DNA of 64,000 nt from the NCBI RefSeq assembly GCF_018310695.1, contig NZ_JAGXCY010000001.1:186001-250000 (forward strand). Reading direction: 5' to 3'. The first letter of the stretch is position 1, and every line of letters begins with the position of its first letter. A program made the position numbers and the translations under genes. This document shows, piece by piece, positions 8,286 to 16,404 of this stretch. Source of the stretch: Paenibacillus sp. Marseille-Q4541 (GTDB lineage Bacteria > Bacillota > Bacilli > Paenibacillales > Paenibacillaceae). The notes below the pieces were generated by a model. That model had not been told where the DNA came from. It searched no databases and saw only the letters and a program-made list of their open reading frames with translations.

Positions 8286-9252
8286 AAGAACCTCCTACAC
8301 TCGTAATTCCTTGTTGCTGAATGGCCCGATGCTTGCTATCCGCCATTTTGTAAGTTACTTTCTTCCCGCTGCGATCAATCATGACGTAGAGTTGAAACAT
8401 TTCTTCCTGGATCAGATCTTTGATAAAAGGCCGCTTACTTAGGTCAGCCATGTCTCTGCCATGAGCACTCGCTATAACCGAGATGCCTGCGTTCAGCGCC
8501 TCTTTAATGGCCTCAGCATCTTCATCTCTGCCGATCTCATCCACAATCAGCACTTCAGGGGACATGGATCTGATTAGCATCATCATGCCTTCTGCTTTGG
8601 GACAAGCATCCATCACGTCCGTTCTTGGACCAACATCAAAAGTCGGAACTCCTTTATAGCTGCCCGCAATTTCGGAGCGTTCATCCACAATTCCGACTTT
8701 ATAACTCTGCCGTTTCTCGTTCCCATGACTGATTTGCCTAGCCAAATCTCTGAGTAGTGTTGTTTTCCCTTGCTGCGGTGGAGAAACAATCAGCGTATGT
8801 TTAATCCGCGATGTCCGGTGATCTACAAGATGGGGGAGTAGCCGATCGGCTGCACCATTCACCTCTTTGGCAATCCGGACATTGAATCCGCTAATATCCC
8901 TCAAATGTTCCACTCTGCCGTTTTTGAGTACCGTTCTCCCAGCAAGTCCAATCCGGTGTCCCCCCGGGATTGTGATAAACCCTTTACGCAGTTCCTCTTC
9001 CATCGTGTAAAGAGAATGGTTGCTGATGAGATCAAGAAAACGATGGGTATCTTGCCGAGATGGCTTGTATGCTTCTGACTGTATTTTTGATGGCTTAGAA
9101 TGCTGAGTTACAAAATAATGCTCCCCATTCGTGTTGATTTCCAGAGGTCTTTCTTCGCGAATTCGAACCTCCTCCAATGTCTCTAGAAGCTGTAGGGGCA
9201 TATTTATCAGTATCGTTTTTAGTGGTTCAGGAAATAAATCGAGCCATTTCAT
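8278..9252 (-). CDS. spoIIIAA: SpoIIIAA, ATPase of the forespore channel
   Basis: SpoIIIAA is a secretion-type ATPase that powers the SpoIIIA apparatus. From the ATG at 9252 it has 324 residues, with a Walker A loop SPPQQGKTTLLR at about 157-168, then GIVDERSEIAG, Walker B-like VLIVDEIGR and a C-terminal domain. An in-frame ATG at 9276 is open, but the start at 9252 has GGAG about 10 bases upstream, fits the family's MKWLDLFPEP opening and gives the expected length. It is the first gene of the eight-gene operon, which is controlled by sigma-E in B. subtilis. Confidence 0.96.
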   Translation of the reverse strand: MKWLDLFPEPLKTILINMPLQLLETLEEVRIREERPLEINTNGEHYFVTQHSKPSKIQSEAYKPSRQDTHRFLDLISNHSLYTMEEELRKGFITIPGGHRIGLAGRTVLKNGRVEHLRDISGFNVRIAKEVNGAADRLLPHLVDHRTSRIKHTLIVSPPQQGKTTLLRDLARQISHGNEKRQSYKVGIVDERSEIAGSYKGVPTFDVGPRTDVMDACPKAEGMMMLIRSMSPEVLIVDEIGRDEDAEAIKEALNAGISVIASAHGRDMADLSKRPFIKDLIQEEMFQLYVMIDRSGKKVTYKMADSKHRAIQQQGITSVGGSYA

Positions 9253-9331
9253 TACCCAGCACTCCCATTTCCACACCTTTTTCAGGGCTTTTTCAAGGCC
9301 CTATGCGGGGCCCGTTTTGTTGGTCTTACCC

Positions 9332-9363
9332 CATATTTATGCCTGTACACGTTTTTTATGACG
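9332..9363 (-). promoter_or_regulatory. Possible sigma-E promoter of the spoIIIA operon
   Basis: On the minus strand GTCATAA is followed after about 14 bases by CATAAATAT. This resembles the sigma-E pattern (KMATATT, 14-15 bases, CATACAHT), about 80 bases before spoIIIAA. The match is imperfect and the call leans on known sigma-E control of this operon. A GGGC/GCCC hairpin near 9283-9302 would lie in the leader. Confidence 0.35.
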
Positions 9364-9371
9364 GGAATCTA

Positions 9372-9635
9372 TCATTTTTTTAAAATACCAATTAAGAGAC
9401 AAGTAACCCCCATCAGTACCCATGCCAATTTGCCAAAAGAAAGCTTGTCCGCCATCCCTACGAGTCCGATCGTTGTCGTCACCACAAGAATCATTGGGCC
9501 TACAAAAGCAAGGGTGGAATTGACCGCAAGTGCTTTTTCAACTTGATTAAACCTCAGCATAAGAAGGGCAGCGATCAGCTCTGCAGATCCTGAAAAGATA
9601 CGTAAAATAGCCATAGATAATACAAATTTGTCCAA
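9372..9635 (-). CDS. yqhV: YqhV-family membrane protein (DUF2619)
   Basis: This 87-residue protein has three hydrophobic segments, opening MDKFVLSMAILRIFSGSAEL and ending CLLIGILKK. It belongs to the DUF2619/YqhV family. B. subtilis yqhV likewise lies directly before spoIIIAA, which supports the call; its function is unknown. The start is TTG at 9635, chosen because AAGGAGG lies about 10 bases upstream and no ATG is in reach. It could be co-transcribed into spoIIIA, though a sigma-E-like promoter appears between them. Confidence 0.88.
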   Translation of the reverse strand: MDKFVLSMAILRIFSGSAELIAALLMLRFNQVEKALAVNSTLAFVGPMILVVTTTIGLVGMADKLSFGKLAWVLMGVTCLLIGILKK

Positions 9636-9808
9636 TGTGGATGTCCTCCTTGCAGCTCCGTTGTCTTAGAACATATGCCAAAACTATTCTATTTATATCC
9701 TTAAAAAATAAAGAGGTAGGCACCAGCCCTTCTCCTTCTGCATATAGTAAGAATAGATAGACTACTTTAGAGGAACGGTGCAAAACTTATATTAGGGGAG
9801 GTACACCT

Positions 9809-10537
9809 ATGCGTATCGATGTTGTTGCCAGTGCCAGTGAAATACGTACAGAGGATGTTATTCACCGCAGTGCAGTGGTTATCGATGTATTTCGGACAAC
9901 GAGTACCATCGTTACCGCTTTGTCTCAAGGAGCAACCTGTATCATTCCAGTTGAGACAGTCCCCCAAGCTAAACAGCTTGGGCTAGATGGTATGTTTCTG
10001 GGCGGGGAACGCTTTTGCAAAAAAATAGCAGGGTTTGATGCGGGGAACTCACCACTGGAATATACAAAAGAATTAGTAGAAGGAAAAAAAGGGATCATGA
10101 CGACCACGAGCGGAACCAGGGCCTTAATCAAAGCAGGTAAAGCTTCTTATATATTTTCAGCAGCTTTTCTTAACGCGAAAGCCTGTGCACAAGTGCTCTT
10201 GGATTTAGAGCTTGATATCGCTCTTTTATGTGCAGGACAACAGGACAGGTTAAGTATGGAAGATGCTTTATGCGCCGGTTTACTTATTGAATATATACAA
10301 CAATCCTCTACACAGCCTGTTCGACTTAATGATTTGGGATTGGTTGTTCATCAGGCCTATCTTGGTAGTGAGGCAAGTTTACGAGAAACGTTAAAAGAAA
10401 GTAGTGAGGCGAAGAGATTAACTAAGCAAGGTCGTGAAGAAGATGTAGACTATTGCTTAACGAAAAATTTATTTACCCTTGTACCCGTTATGGAAGATCA
10501 AAGTTTGATTCCTTGGAAAACTAGAAGAGATCAATAA
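9809..10537 (+). CDS. comB: 2-phosphosulfolactate phosphatase family protein (ComB-like)
   Basis: This 242-residue protein is of the ComB family, which in methanogens dephosphorylates 2-phosphosulfolactate on the way to coenzyme M. In Bacillales the family (for example YitC) is linked to sulfolactate, a compound of spores. Recognisable elements are the N-terminal VVIDVFRTTSTIVTALSQGA, the GTRAL segment and the central GGERFCKKIAGFDAGNSP. The ribosome site is GGGGAGG, 8 bases upstream. It is a single gene, convergent with the aspartokinase gene, sharing one bidirectional terminator. The substrate is inferred from family only. Confidence 0.85.
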   Translation: MRIDVVASASEIRTEDVIHRSAVVIDVFRTTSTIVTALSQGATCIIPVETVPQAKQLGLDGMFLGGERFCKKIAGFDAGNSPLEYTKELVEGKKGIMTTTSGTRALIKAGKASYIFSAAFLNAKACAQVLLDLELDIALLCAGQQDRLSMEDALCAGLLIEYIQQSSTQPVRLNDLGLVVHQAYLGSEASLRETLKESSEAKRLTKQGREEDVDYCLTKNLFTLVPVMEDQSLIPWKTRRDQ

Positions 10538-10543
10538 TATTAC

Positions 10544-10587
10544 AAAAAAAAGGACCTACACGATGAACGTGTAAGTCCTTTTTTTGT
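10544..10587. terminator. Bidirectional terminator between comB and the aspartokinase gene
   Basis: The arms AAAGGAC-TACACG and CGTGTA-GTCCTTT pair with a 5-base loop. An A-run precedes and a T-run follows, so the hairpin can stop both converging transcripts. Confidence 0.85.
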
Positions 10588-10598
10588 ATTTATTGTTA

Positions 10599-11852
10599 TT
10601 ATCGGCGGTCTTGAGGCCCACCAACAAAAGCTTGCACTTCTGTATCTAGATTATACGCCGTATGAAGAGCACGAATGACTTCGTTCAGCTTAGTGCCTTC
10701 AACAACACATGACACCTTAATCTCGGATGTGCTTACCATTTTGATATTAACGCCTTGGCTGGAAATTACCTCAAACATCTGTGCAGCAACTCCTGGATGA
10801 CTAACCATGCCTGCACCGACAATCGAAATTTTAACCAAATGATCTTCAGATGTGACTTCACGAAACGGTAGAACGTTCTTCATTGCATGAATCACTTCAA
10901 TGGCACGCTCACGATCATCCAGAGTAACGGTAAAGGAGAAGTCAGCTTTGCCATCACTAATTCCACTTTGAACGATAATGTCAACGTCAATTTGTTCTTT
11001 GGCTAAAGCACCAAACATACCTGCGAGTACGCCTGGAATATCTTCAACTCCTAAAATACTGATACGCGCTACATTTTTGTCGTAGGCAATACCACTTACT
11101 ACTACTCCCTGTTCCAATGCCGCTTCCTCCTTCACTACCGTTCCTTCGTTATAAGTAAAACTGGACCGAACCACCAAAGGTACCTTGTTATGCTTCGCGT
11201 ATTCGACGGCACGCGGATGCAAAACAGCTGTACCGAGGTGGGCAAGCTCCAGCATTTCATCATATGAGATTTCACTGAGTTTACGAGCAACTTTGACGAT
11301 TCGTGGGTCAGTAGAGTATACCCCGTCTACATCTGTGTATATTTCGCAAGCATCCGCCTTGATCGCAGCAGCCAGAGCAACTGCAGTAGTATCAGACCCA
11401 CCGCGTCCTAGCGTTGTTATTTCTCCCTCTTCAGAAATACCTTGGAATCCGGCAACGATAACAATTTTGCCTTCTTTCAAAGATCGCAATACACGTTCAG
11501 GCCGGATATCCGTAATTCGAGCTTTCCCGTGAACCGGTTCTGTCCGAAATCCTGCTTGCCATCCAGTATAAGAGACCGTTTCCCGGCCCAAGCTCTGAAT
11601 TGCCATTGACAACAAAGCGATAGAAATTTGCTCTCCCGTTGTCAGCAACATATCCATTTCACGTGCAGGAAGCTTGTCATTTAATATTTTTGCCTGATCA
11701 ATGAGTTCATCTGTTGTATCTCCCATAGCGGAGACGACAACAACACATTCATGTCCTTCATCTTGTTTCTGGGCAACGCGTTTTGCAACTCGCTGCATGC
11801 GCTCTGTATCTCCTACAGAACTTCCTCCGAATTTCATTACAAACAAAGACAA
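10599..11852 (-). CDS. lysC: Aspartate kinase
   Basis: Aspartate kinase phosphorylates aspartate, the first step toward lysine, diaminopimelate, methionine and threonine. The 417 residues show the KFGGSSVGD nucleotide motif at the N-terminus, the catalytic kinase domain (to about 250) with GRGGSDTTAVALAA, and two C-terminal ACT domains (GVEDIPGVLAGMF and GAGMVSHPGVAAQMFEV) for amino-acid feedback. The start is TTG at 11852, with GGGAG about 10 bases upstream. No lysine riboswitch is visible in the 180 bases before it, unlike B. subtilis lysC. I cannot tell from sequence alone which end product inhibits it. Confidence 0.94.
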   Translation of the reverse strand: MSLFVMKFGGSSVGDTERMQRVAKRVAQKQDEGHECVVVVSAMGDTTDELIDQAKILNDKLPAREMDMLLTTGEQISIALLSMAIQSLGRETVSYTGWQAGFRTEPVHGKARITDIRPERVLRSLKEGKIVIVAGFQGISEEGEITTLGRGGSDTTAVALAAAIKADACEIYTDVDGVYSTDPRIVKVARKLSEISYDEMLELAHLGTAVLHPRAVEYAKHNKVPLVVRSSFTYNEGTVVKEEAALEQGVVVSGIAYDKNVARISILGVEDIPGVLAGMFGALAKEQIDVDIIVQSGISDGKADFSFTVTLDDRERAIEVIHAMKNVLPFREVTSEDHLVKISIVGAGMVSHPGVAAQMFEVISSQGVNIKMVSTSEIKVSCVVEGTKLNEVIRALHTAYNLDTEVQAFVGGPQDRR

Positions 11853-12032
11853 ACCAAGCTCACTCCCTACCCTTACAAGTATAAAACATCATTATTTATT
11901 CGGGGTAAGCCATTTTACGCTTACCGTACATTTAAACAGTATAATACGAAACCAAGAAACTGGTAACCCTCTTTTGCTGTAAATCATTGAAGAAATCTTT
12001 TCACTTCTCCGCATAACTTGTCAAAATACAAC

Positions 12033-12065
12033 AAAATCCTCTGCGAACAATCTGCAGAGGACTTT
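12033..12065 (-). terminator. Terminator of the efp transcript
   Basis: GTCCTCTGC and GCAGAGGAT pair, followed by TTTTGTTGTATTTT on the minus strand. It is about 20 bases after the efp stop codon. Confidence 0.8.
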
Positions 12066-12084
12066 GTAAATAACAATATCTTTA

Positions 12085-12642
12085 TTATGCGCGGGAGCTA
12101 TATTTACCTTCACGTGTATCAATGATCAGAACATCGCCTTCATTGATGAACAAAGGAACTTGTACATTCAGACCCGTTTCTACTTTCGCATTTTTAGTAG
12201 CACCAGTTGCCGTGTTACCTTTAATACCTGGCTCTGTTTCAATTACTTTCAGCTCTACAGAGTTCGGGAGGTTGATTCCAAGAATTTCTCCTTGGTAGCT
12301 AACAATGTTTACATTCATGTTTTCTTTAAGGAAGTTAAGTTCCCATTTCAATTGATCGCTTGTAAGCGTAAATTGATCGTAAGTTTCGTTGTCCATAAAT
12401 GTATGCTCGTCTGCACTTGCATACAAATAAGATACGCCACGGTTGTCAATTTGAGCACGGCCAATCGTTTCGCCTGCACGGAATGTTTTTTCTACCGTGT
12501 TACCGTTACGAAGGTTTTTAAGCTTGGAACGAACAAATGCCGCTCCTTTACCTGGCTTAACGTGTTGAAAATCTAGAACTGTAAAAATATCACCGTCAAC
12601 TACAACGGTCAAACCTGTTTTAAAATCATTAACTGAAATCAC
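12085..12642 (-). CDS. efp: Translation elongation factor P
   Basis: EF-P relieves ribosome stalling at proline runs. The 185 residues give the normal three beta-barrel domains: KOW-like N-terminal domain ([20 protein letters not shown]), central OB domain ([17 protein letters not shown]) and C-terminal OB domain ([20 protein letters not shown]). The modified loop reads [12 protein letters not shown]; in B. subtilis the lysine here receives 5-aminopentanol. It lies 24 bases after the peptidase gene with an AGGAGG ribosome site, and the pepP-efp pair is typical of Bacillales. Confidence 0.97.
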   Translation of the reverse strand: MISVNDFKTGLTVVVDGDIFTVLDFQHVKPGKGAAFVRSKLKNLRNGNTVEKTFRAGETIGRAQIDNRGVSYLYASADEHTFMDNETYDQFTLTSDQLKWELNFLKENMNVNIVSYQGEILGINLPNSVELKVIETEPGIKGNTATGATKNAKVETGLNVQVPLFINEGDVLIIDTREGKYSSRA

Positions 12643-12665
12643 TAAAAAACCCCTCCTAATTATAA

Positions 12666-13736
12666 TTACAACGTGATTAAATCTTTCTTTGAGTGCGTCA
12701 AAATAGAAATACCAGATTCCGTAATTACTACATCATCTTCAATCCGAACGCCTCCGATGTCAGCAAGGTAGATTCCTGGCTCCACCGTAACGACCATTCC
12801 CGGTTCAAGAATATCATCACTGAGTTTGGATAAGCGCGGCGACTCATGAACTTCCATACCGAGGCCATGTCCCGTGCTGTGACCAAACTGGTCTCCGTAT
12901 CCATATTTCGTAATGATGTCTCTTGCGAGCGCATCCGCTTCCCGACCTGTCATACCTGGTTTTAAATGTTCCAAAGTATGTAATTGAGCTTCCAATACGA
13001 TATCGTAAATTTCAAGCAACTTGGCAGCTGGTGTACCCACTGTGATGGTCCGTGTCAAATCTGAACAATACCCATCCAAAAGTGCACCAAAATCAAAAGT
13101 GATGAAGTCACCTTTCTCAATTACCTTATTGCTGGCAACGCCGTGCGGCATTGCTGAACGTTTGCCGGAAGCTACAATTGTATCAAAGGAAGAAGATGTT
13201 GCACCATGCTTACGCATAAAGAATTCAAGTTCAAGGTCTGCTTCGCGTTCTGTCATGCCTGGCTTCACGACTGTCAGAATATGAGCAAAAGCAGCATCTG
13301 CCAAATCCGCAGCACGCTGCATAATGGCAATCTCGTTCTCATCTTTATATAACCGAAGTTTTTCAACAAGTCCGCTCACTGGAACCAGATTCACAGGCTT
13401 AAGTTGATCGGTGTATGCTTCATGAGTTGCAAACGTAATAAGATCCTTCTCAAATCCTAGAGACTGAATCCCCTCTTTACTCAACAATTCTTTTACCGTT
13501 TCCATCGGTTTCGCACCATGTTCTACGACAGTGAAGCCGGTAGCTTGCTGCGGAGCCTGTGTCATATAACGAAAATCAGTAAGCAAATACGCTTCTTGAA
13601 GCGTTACGAGTACGTAACCTGCTGAACCAGTGAAGCCGGTAATGTACCTTCTGTTAATCGGGCTTGTTACCAAAATAGCTTCCAGTCCTTGTTCTTGCAA
13701 AGCCTTACGTAGTTTCAACACGCGGTTGTTCTCCAT
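12666..13736 (-). CDS. yqhT: Xaa-Pro aminopeptidase family (YqhT)
   Basis: This is an M24B peptidase of 356 residues, predicted to cleave N-terminal residues before proline. It has a creatinase N-terminal domain (to about 130) and a pita-bread catalytic domain. The metal ligands are visible in [17 protein letters not shown] (two Asp), [16 protein letters not shown] (His), TVEPGIY (Glu) and RIEDDVV (Glu). The frame opens at 13763, but AAGAAGG lies 7 bases before the ATG at 13736, so that start is used. In related genomes the preceding gene is aroQ, and a broken copy stands exactly there. It is co-transcribed with efp. Confidence 0.93.
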   Translation of the reverse strand: MENNRVLKLRKALQEQGLEAILVTSPINRRYITGFTGSAGYVLVTLQEAYLLTDFRYMTQAPQQATGFTVVEHGAKPMETVKELLSKEGIQSLGFEKDLITFATHEAYTDQLKPVNLVPVSGLVEKLRLYKDENEIAIMQRAADLADAAFAHILTVVKPGMTEREADLELEFFMRKHGATSSSFDTIVASGKRSAMPHGVASNKVIEKGDFITFDFGALLDGYCSDLTRTITVGTPAAKLLEIYDIVLEAQLHTLEHLKPGMTGREADALARDIITKYGYGDQFGHSTGHGLGMEVHESPRLSKLSDDILEPGMVVTVEPGIYLADIGGVRIEDDVVITESGISILTHSKKDLITL

Positions 13737-13770
13737 GATTATACCTTCTTTCTTCGTCTTCAAGCCAGTT

Positions 13771-14228
13771 TCAGTTCTCGCTCTCCGCTCGAATCTCCAG
13801 ATAACGTATCATGGCCTGCAGATCATGCTCATAGCTGTAGGCACCGAATCCGGCATTATGACTGATGGTTTCTGGTGCAATCACTGACGTGTGCCGAAAC
13901 GATTCACAAGCATGAACGTCAGGGCCAATGGAGCTCAAAGTGGTAGGGTTCTTCACTGTGCTCAGCGCATCACGAATCGCATAACTGTAATGAGTAAAAG
14001 CTCCTGCGTTAAGTAATATTCCGTTCACTTGTCCCAAGGAATCATGAATAGGGTCAATTAAATCCCTTCATGATTCGATTGATAAACAGTAATCAACTAC
14101 GGACAACTTCTCCGCTTGAGCGAAGAAATAACTTCCATTTTCTGAAGAGTTTGCTTACCATAAATGCCAGGATCACGTATACCAAGCAAGTTAAGGTTCG
14201 GGCTATTCATGACCCCTATCCGCTTCCT
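13771..14228 (-). pseudogene. aroQ: Decayed aroQ (type II 3-dehydroquinate dehydratase)
   Basis: Minus-strand fragments of AroQ lie in correct order. They are MNSPNLNLLGIRDPGIYG (from 14210), VYQSNHEG (about 14087-14064), then LIDPIHDSLGQVNGILLNAG and FRHTSVIAP in another phase, ending at 13771. Lesions I see: the expected start is AGG at 14228-14226 instead of ATG, a TAG at 14099-14097, a one-base shift near 14064, and a scrambled active-site segment (expected E-V-H-L-S-N) where E-L-H survives only in another frame. GGGGAAGG upstream may be the old ribosome site. AroQ makes 3-dehydroshikimate in the shikimate pathway; this copy cannot make an active enzyme. The position between yqhR and yqhT matches B. 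subtilis aroQ (yqhS). Confidence 0.88.
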
Positions 14229-14314
14229 ATGCGGGAACTACCTTCCCCTGCCGATAACCATTTGCTATTTTACCACACCGAGTAAGGGATTGAGAAGTTT
14301 TTTTGAATGTAGTC

Positions 14315-14800
14315 TTAGGCTGTTTCCGGCTCACGTTTCCGCTCATCTGTAAACTCCATGGCAACGGAGTATCCGATAAATAATCCCCATAACAAAAACA
14401 GACAAAATTCTGAATAAATCGTGTCCCAAGTTACCTCGGTGATAGGTTTCACCATCCCTAAGAGCGGCCCGAGCCATACAAAAATAAGTAGCCACCAAAG
14501 AATACCGTAAATTATTCCAGGAATCGGTCCTTTCAATTTACGAACAGTAAAGGTGTACAGGAGTGTCGCAATTAATGAAAAAACGATAAAAAACAGCCAT
14601 CCTACCCACTGCCCTTGTGCCTTATAAATAAAGGAATGTTTGAAAAATGGTTCTGCTAGAAACCCTGTAGGGATAACAGTAAAATGAAAAATATAGAAAA
14701 CCCACTGAACTCCTCCCCAAATCAAACCGGCAAAAAAACCGATTTCCAGAGAAAAAAGTAGTGGATTGGTTCGTTTATTTCTATTCTGCTGGTGGTTCAC
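14315..14800 (-). CDS. yqhR: YqhR-like membrane protein
   Basis: This 161-residue integral membrane protein has four hydrophobic segments. A charged N-terminus (NHQQNRNKRTN) and a basic C-terminal tail (FTDERKREPE) are probably cytoplasmic. The segments around FFAGLIWGGVQW and PGIIYGILWWLLIFVWLGPL fit the YqhR family. Position supports this, since B. subtilis has yqhQ-yqhR-aroQ-yqhT-efp and the same order is kept here. No function is known. It is transcribed away from yqhQ, across a short gap with no clear promoter hexamers. Confidence 0.8.
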   Translation of the reverse strand: MNHQQNRNKRTNPLLFSLEIGFFAGLIWGGVQWVFYIFHFTVIPTGFLAEPFFKHSFIYKAQGQWVGWLFFIVFSLIATLLYTFTVRKLKGPIPGIIYGILWWLLIFVWLGPLLGMVKPITEVTWDTIYSEFCLFLLWGLFIGYSVAMEFTDERKREPETA

Positions 14801-14951
14801 TTAAGATCCTCTCCTCATCATCTATTCGTGTGATGTAAATTCATGCTATAGCATGTAGTATGTGCAAATTCCAAATCGTTACTCAAAACTAGAAATTGCT
14901 GGCTAAAAAAGATACAATAGAGTTAATGAAGAGAATAGGAAGGTGAAATCT

Positions 14952-15956
14952 TTGCCTCAAGAATCAAAACCAGTAGCTTACGGTGGCCAGGCAGTTATAG
15001 AAGGAGTTATGTTTGGCGGAAAACATGTAAATGTTACAGCAGTAAGACGAAAAAATCAGGAAATCACTTTTCTAGAAGTACCGAAACAGGATAAATCCTG
15101 GGTTGTGAAACTAAGAAAAATTCCATTTATACGTGGGATTGTAAGTTTAGTTGACTCAAGCGCAAAAGGTACTAAACATCTTAATTTTTCGGCTGACGCT
15201 TATGCTGATGACGAACTGACAGAAGAAGAACGAAGTGAACAAAAAGAGAGCGAACAATCTGGCTGGAGCCTGTCCATGGTTATAGGCGTAGCTGCTGTCG
15301 GTGTTTTGTCTTTTGTATTTGGTAAAGTCGTTCTAACCGCTGTACCCGTTTTTATTGAGGATTTTTTGTTTGGTAACACAGACATGAGTAAGTTTAGCCA
15401 CACCTTTATTGAAGGTATAATTAAAATATTACTGGTATTTATGTACCTGTACTTCATATCACTTACACCAACGATCAAGAGACTGTTCCAATATCATGGT
15501 GCGGAGCATAAAGTAATCAGTGCCTATGAAGCAGGAGTAGAACTTACTCCGGCAAATGTACAAAAGTTCAGCCGACTCCACTACCGCTGTGGTAGCAGCT
15601 TCCTTGTCCTCAGTGTTATCGTAGGAGTACTGGTGTATTCCTTGTTCTCGATCCCGTTCCCTTATGATAATGTGTGGGAGCGTGTTGGGCAGCGACTCAT
15701 GCTTTTACCTATCGTTTTGGGGCTATCGTTTGAAGTTCTCAAGTTTACCAATGCAGTACGTGATATTCCTGTTCTTCGTTATCTTGGGTACCCAGGACTA
15801 TGGCTACAGCTCCTGACTACGAAAGAACCAACCGATGATCAGGTTGAAGTATCCATTGCCTCGTTTAATCGTATGCGCGAACTGGATGCGGAGCTTGCGA
15901 ATGCACCAGTGAATGTAACCATTACAAGCGGAAATCTGGATCCTGTGAAAGGATGA
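14952..15956 (+). CDS. yqhQ: YqhQ-like DUF1385 membrane protein
   Basis: This 334-residue protein of the DUF1385 family starts with the hallmark AYGGQAVIEGVMFGG. Three or four membrane segments lie in the middle (about 105-180 and 225-275), and the conserved FQYHGAEHKVISAYE and RCGSSFL stretches are present. The family's role is unknown, although the AEHK and RCG residues are strongly conserved. The start is TTG at 14952 because AGGAAGG lies 8 bases upstream; the in-frame GTG at 14943 falls inside that ribosome site. The next gene overlaps its stop by 4 bases (ATGA). Confidence 0.9.
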   Translation: MPQESKPVAYGGQAVIEGVMFGGKHVNVTAVRRKNQEITFLEVPKQDKSWVVKLRKIPFIRGIVSLVDSSAKGTKHLNFSADAYADDELTEEERSEQKESEQSGWSLSMVIGVAAVGVLSFVFGKVVLTAVPVFIEDFLFGNTDMSKFSHTFIEGIIKILLVFMYLYFISLTPTIKRLFQYHGAEHKVISAYEAGVELTPANVQKFSRLHYRCGSSFLVLSVIVGVLVYSLFSIPFPYDNVWERVGQRLMLLPIVLGLSFEVLKFTNAVRDIPVLRYLGYPGLWLQLLTTKEPTDDQVEVSIASFNRMRELDAELANAPVNVTITSGNLDPVKG

Positions 15957-16303
15957 GATGGAAGATGATGAAACATGGTGTTGTTTTCTTTACGGTTATG
16001 GCTCTGGCGGTTTATCAATTCATTTTGTTAGCTATAAGCGGAGCTTGGAGTCAACTTTTACTCCCCATAATTCTAATAGGCTTGATGTTGTGGTTTTATT
16101 TGAAGCCACCACGTACTTATGCAAGTCATGGAAAGAAACAACCAAAAGTTAAACCGTCAGCAGCAACGATGGCGAAGCTCGGGCAGACCAAAAATGGAAC
16201 GAAACCTGCTTCAACAGCTAAAAAAAGAAAAGATTATCCCTTCCATGTAATTGAAGGCAATAAAAAAGATAAAAATGATCCAGATGTTCCCAAATATCAT
16301 TAA
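15953..16303 (+). CDS. Small membrane protein, YqhP-position (SA1362-like)
   Basis: This protein of about 116 residues has two adjacent hydrophobic segments (about 9-28 and 32-50). A basic, Lys/Pro/Ala-rich tail ends KNDPDVPKYH. It stands where B. subtilis has yqhP next to yqhQ, and the size and topology resemble that family; I did not recognise diagnostic residues. The ATG at 15953 overlaps the yqhQ stop as ATGA, typical of coupled translation. ATGs at 15965 and 15968 are possible alternatives. The function is unknown. Confidence 0.7.
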   Translation: MRWKMMKHGVVFFTVMALAVYQFILLAISGAWSQLLLPIILIGLMLWFYLKPPRTYASHGKKQPKVKPSAATMAKLGQTKNGTKPASTAKKRKDYPFHVIEGNKKDKNDPDVPKYH

Positions 16304-16314
16304 AAGGTCATGAA

Positions 16315-16358
16315 AGAACCCCATCAGACGTTGTCGGTCTGTGGGGTTCTATTTTTAT
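16315..16358 (+). terminator. Terminator after the yqhQ operon
   Basis: AGAACCCCA and CAGAC pair with GTCTG and TGGGGTTCT, followed by ATTTTTAT. The stem directly follows the small membrane protein gene. Confidence 0.85.
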
Positions 16359-16404
16359 ATCTGTGTGTAATAGTGAATATAAGGCCTTAAATGAAATGAA
16401 TTCC

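Noticed and set aside
11853-12032. Possible lysine riboswitch before the aspartokinase gene
   Set aside because: No L-box elements are visible in the short region between efp and the aspartokinase gene.
14890-14918. Promoter TTGCTG/TACAAT before yqhQ
   Set aside because: Spacing is only 11 bases, so it is not a credible sigma-A promoter pair.
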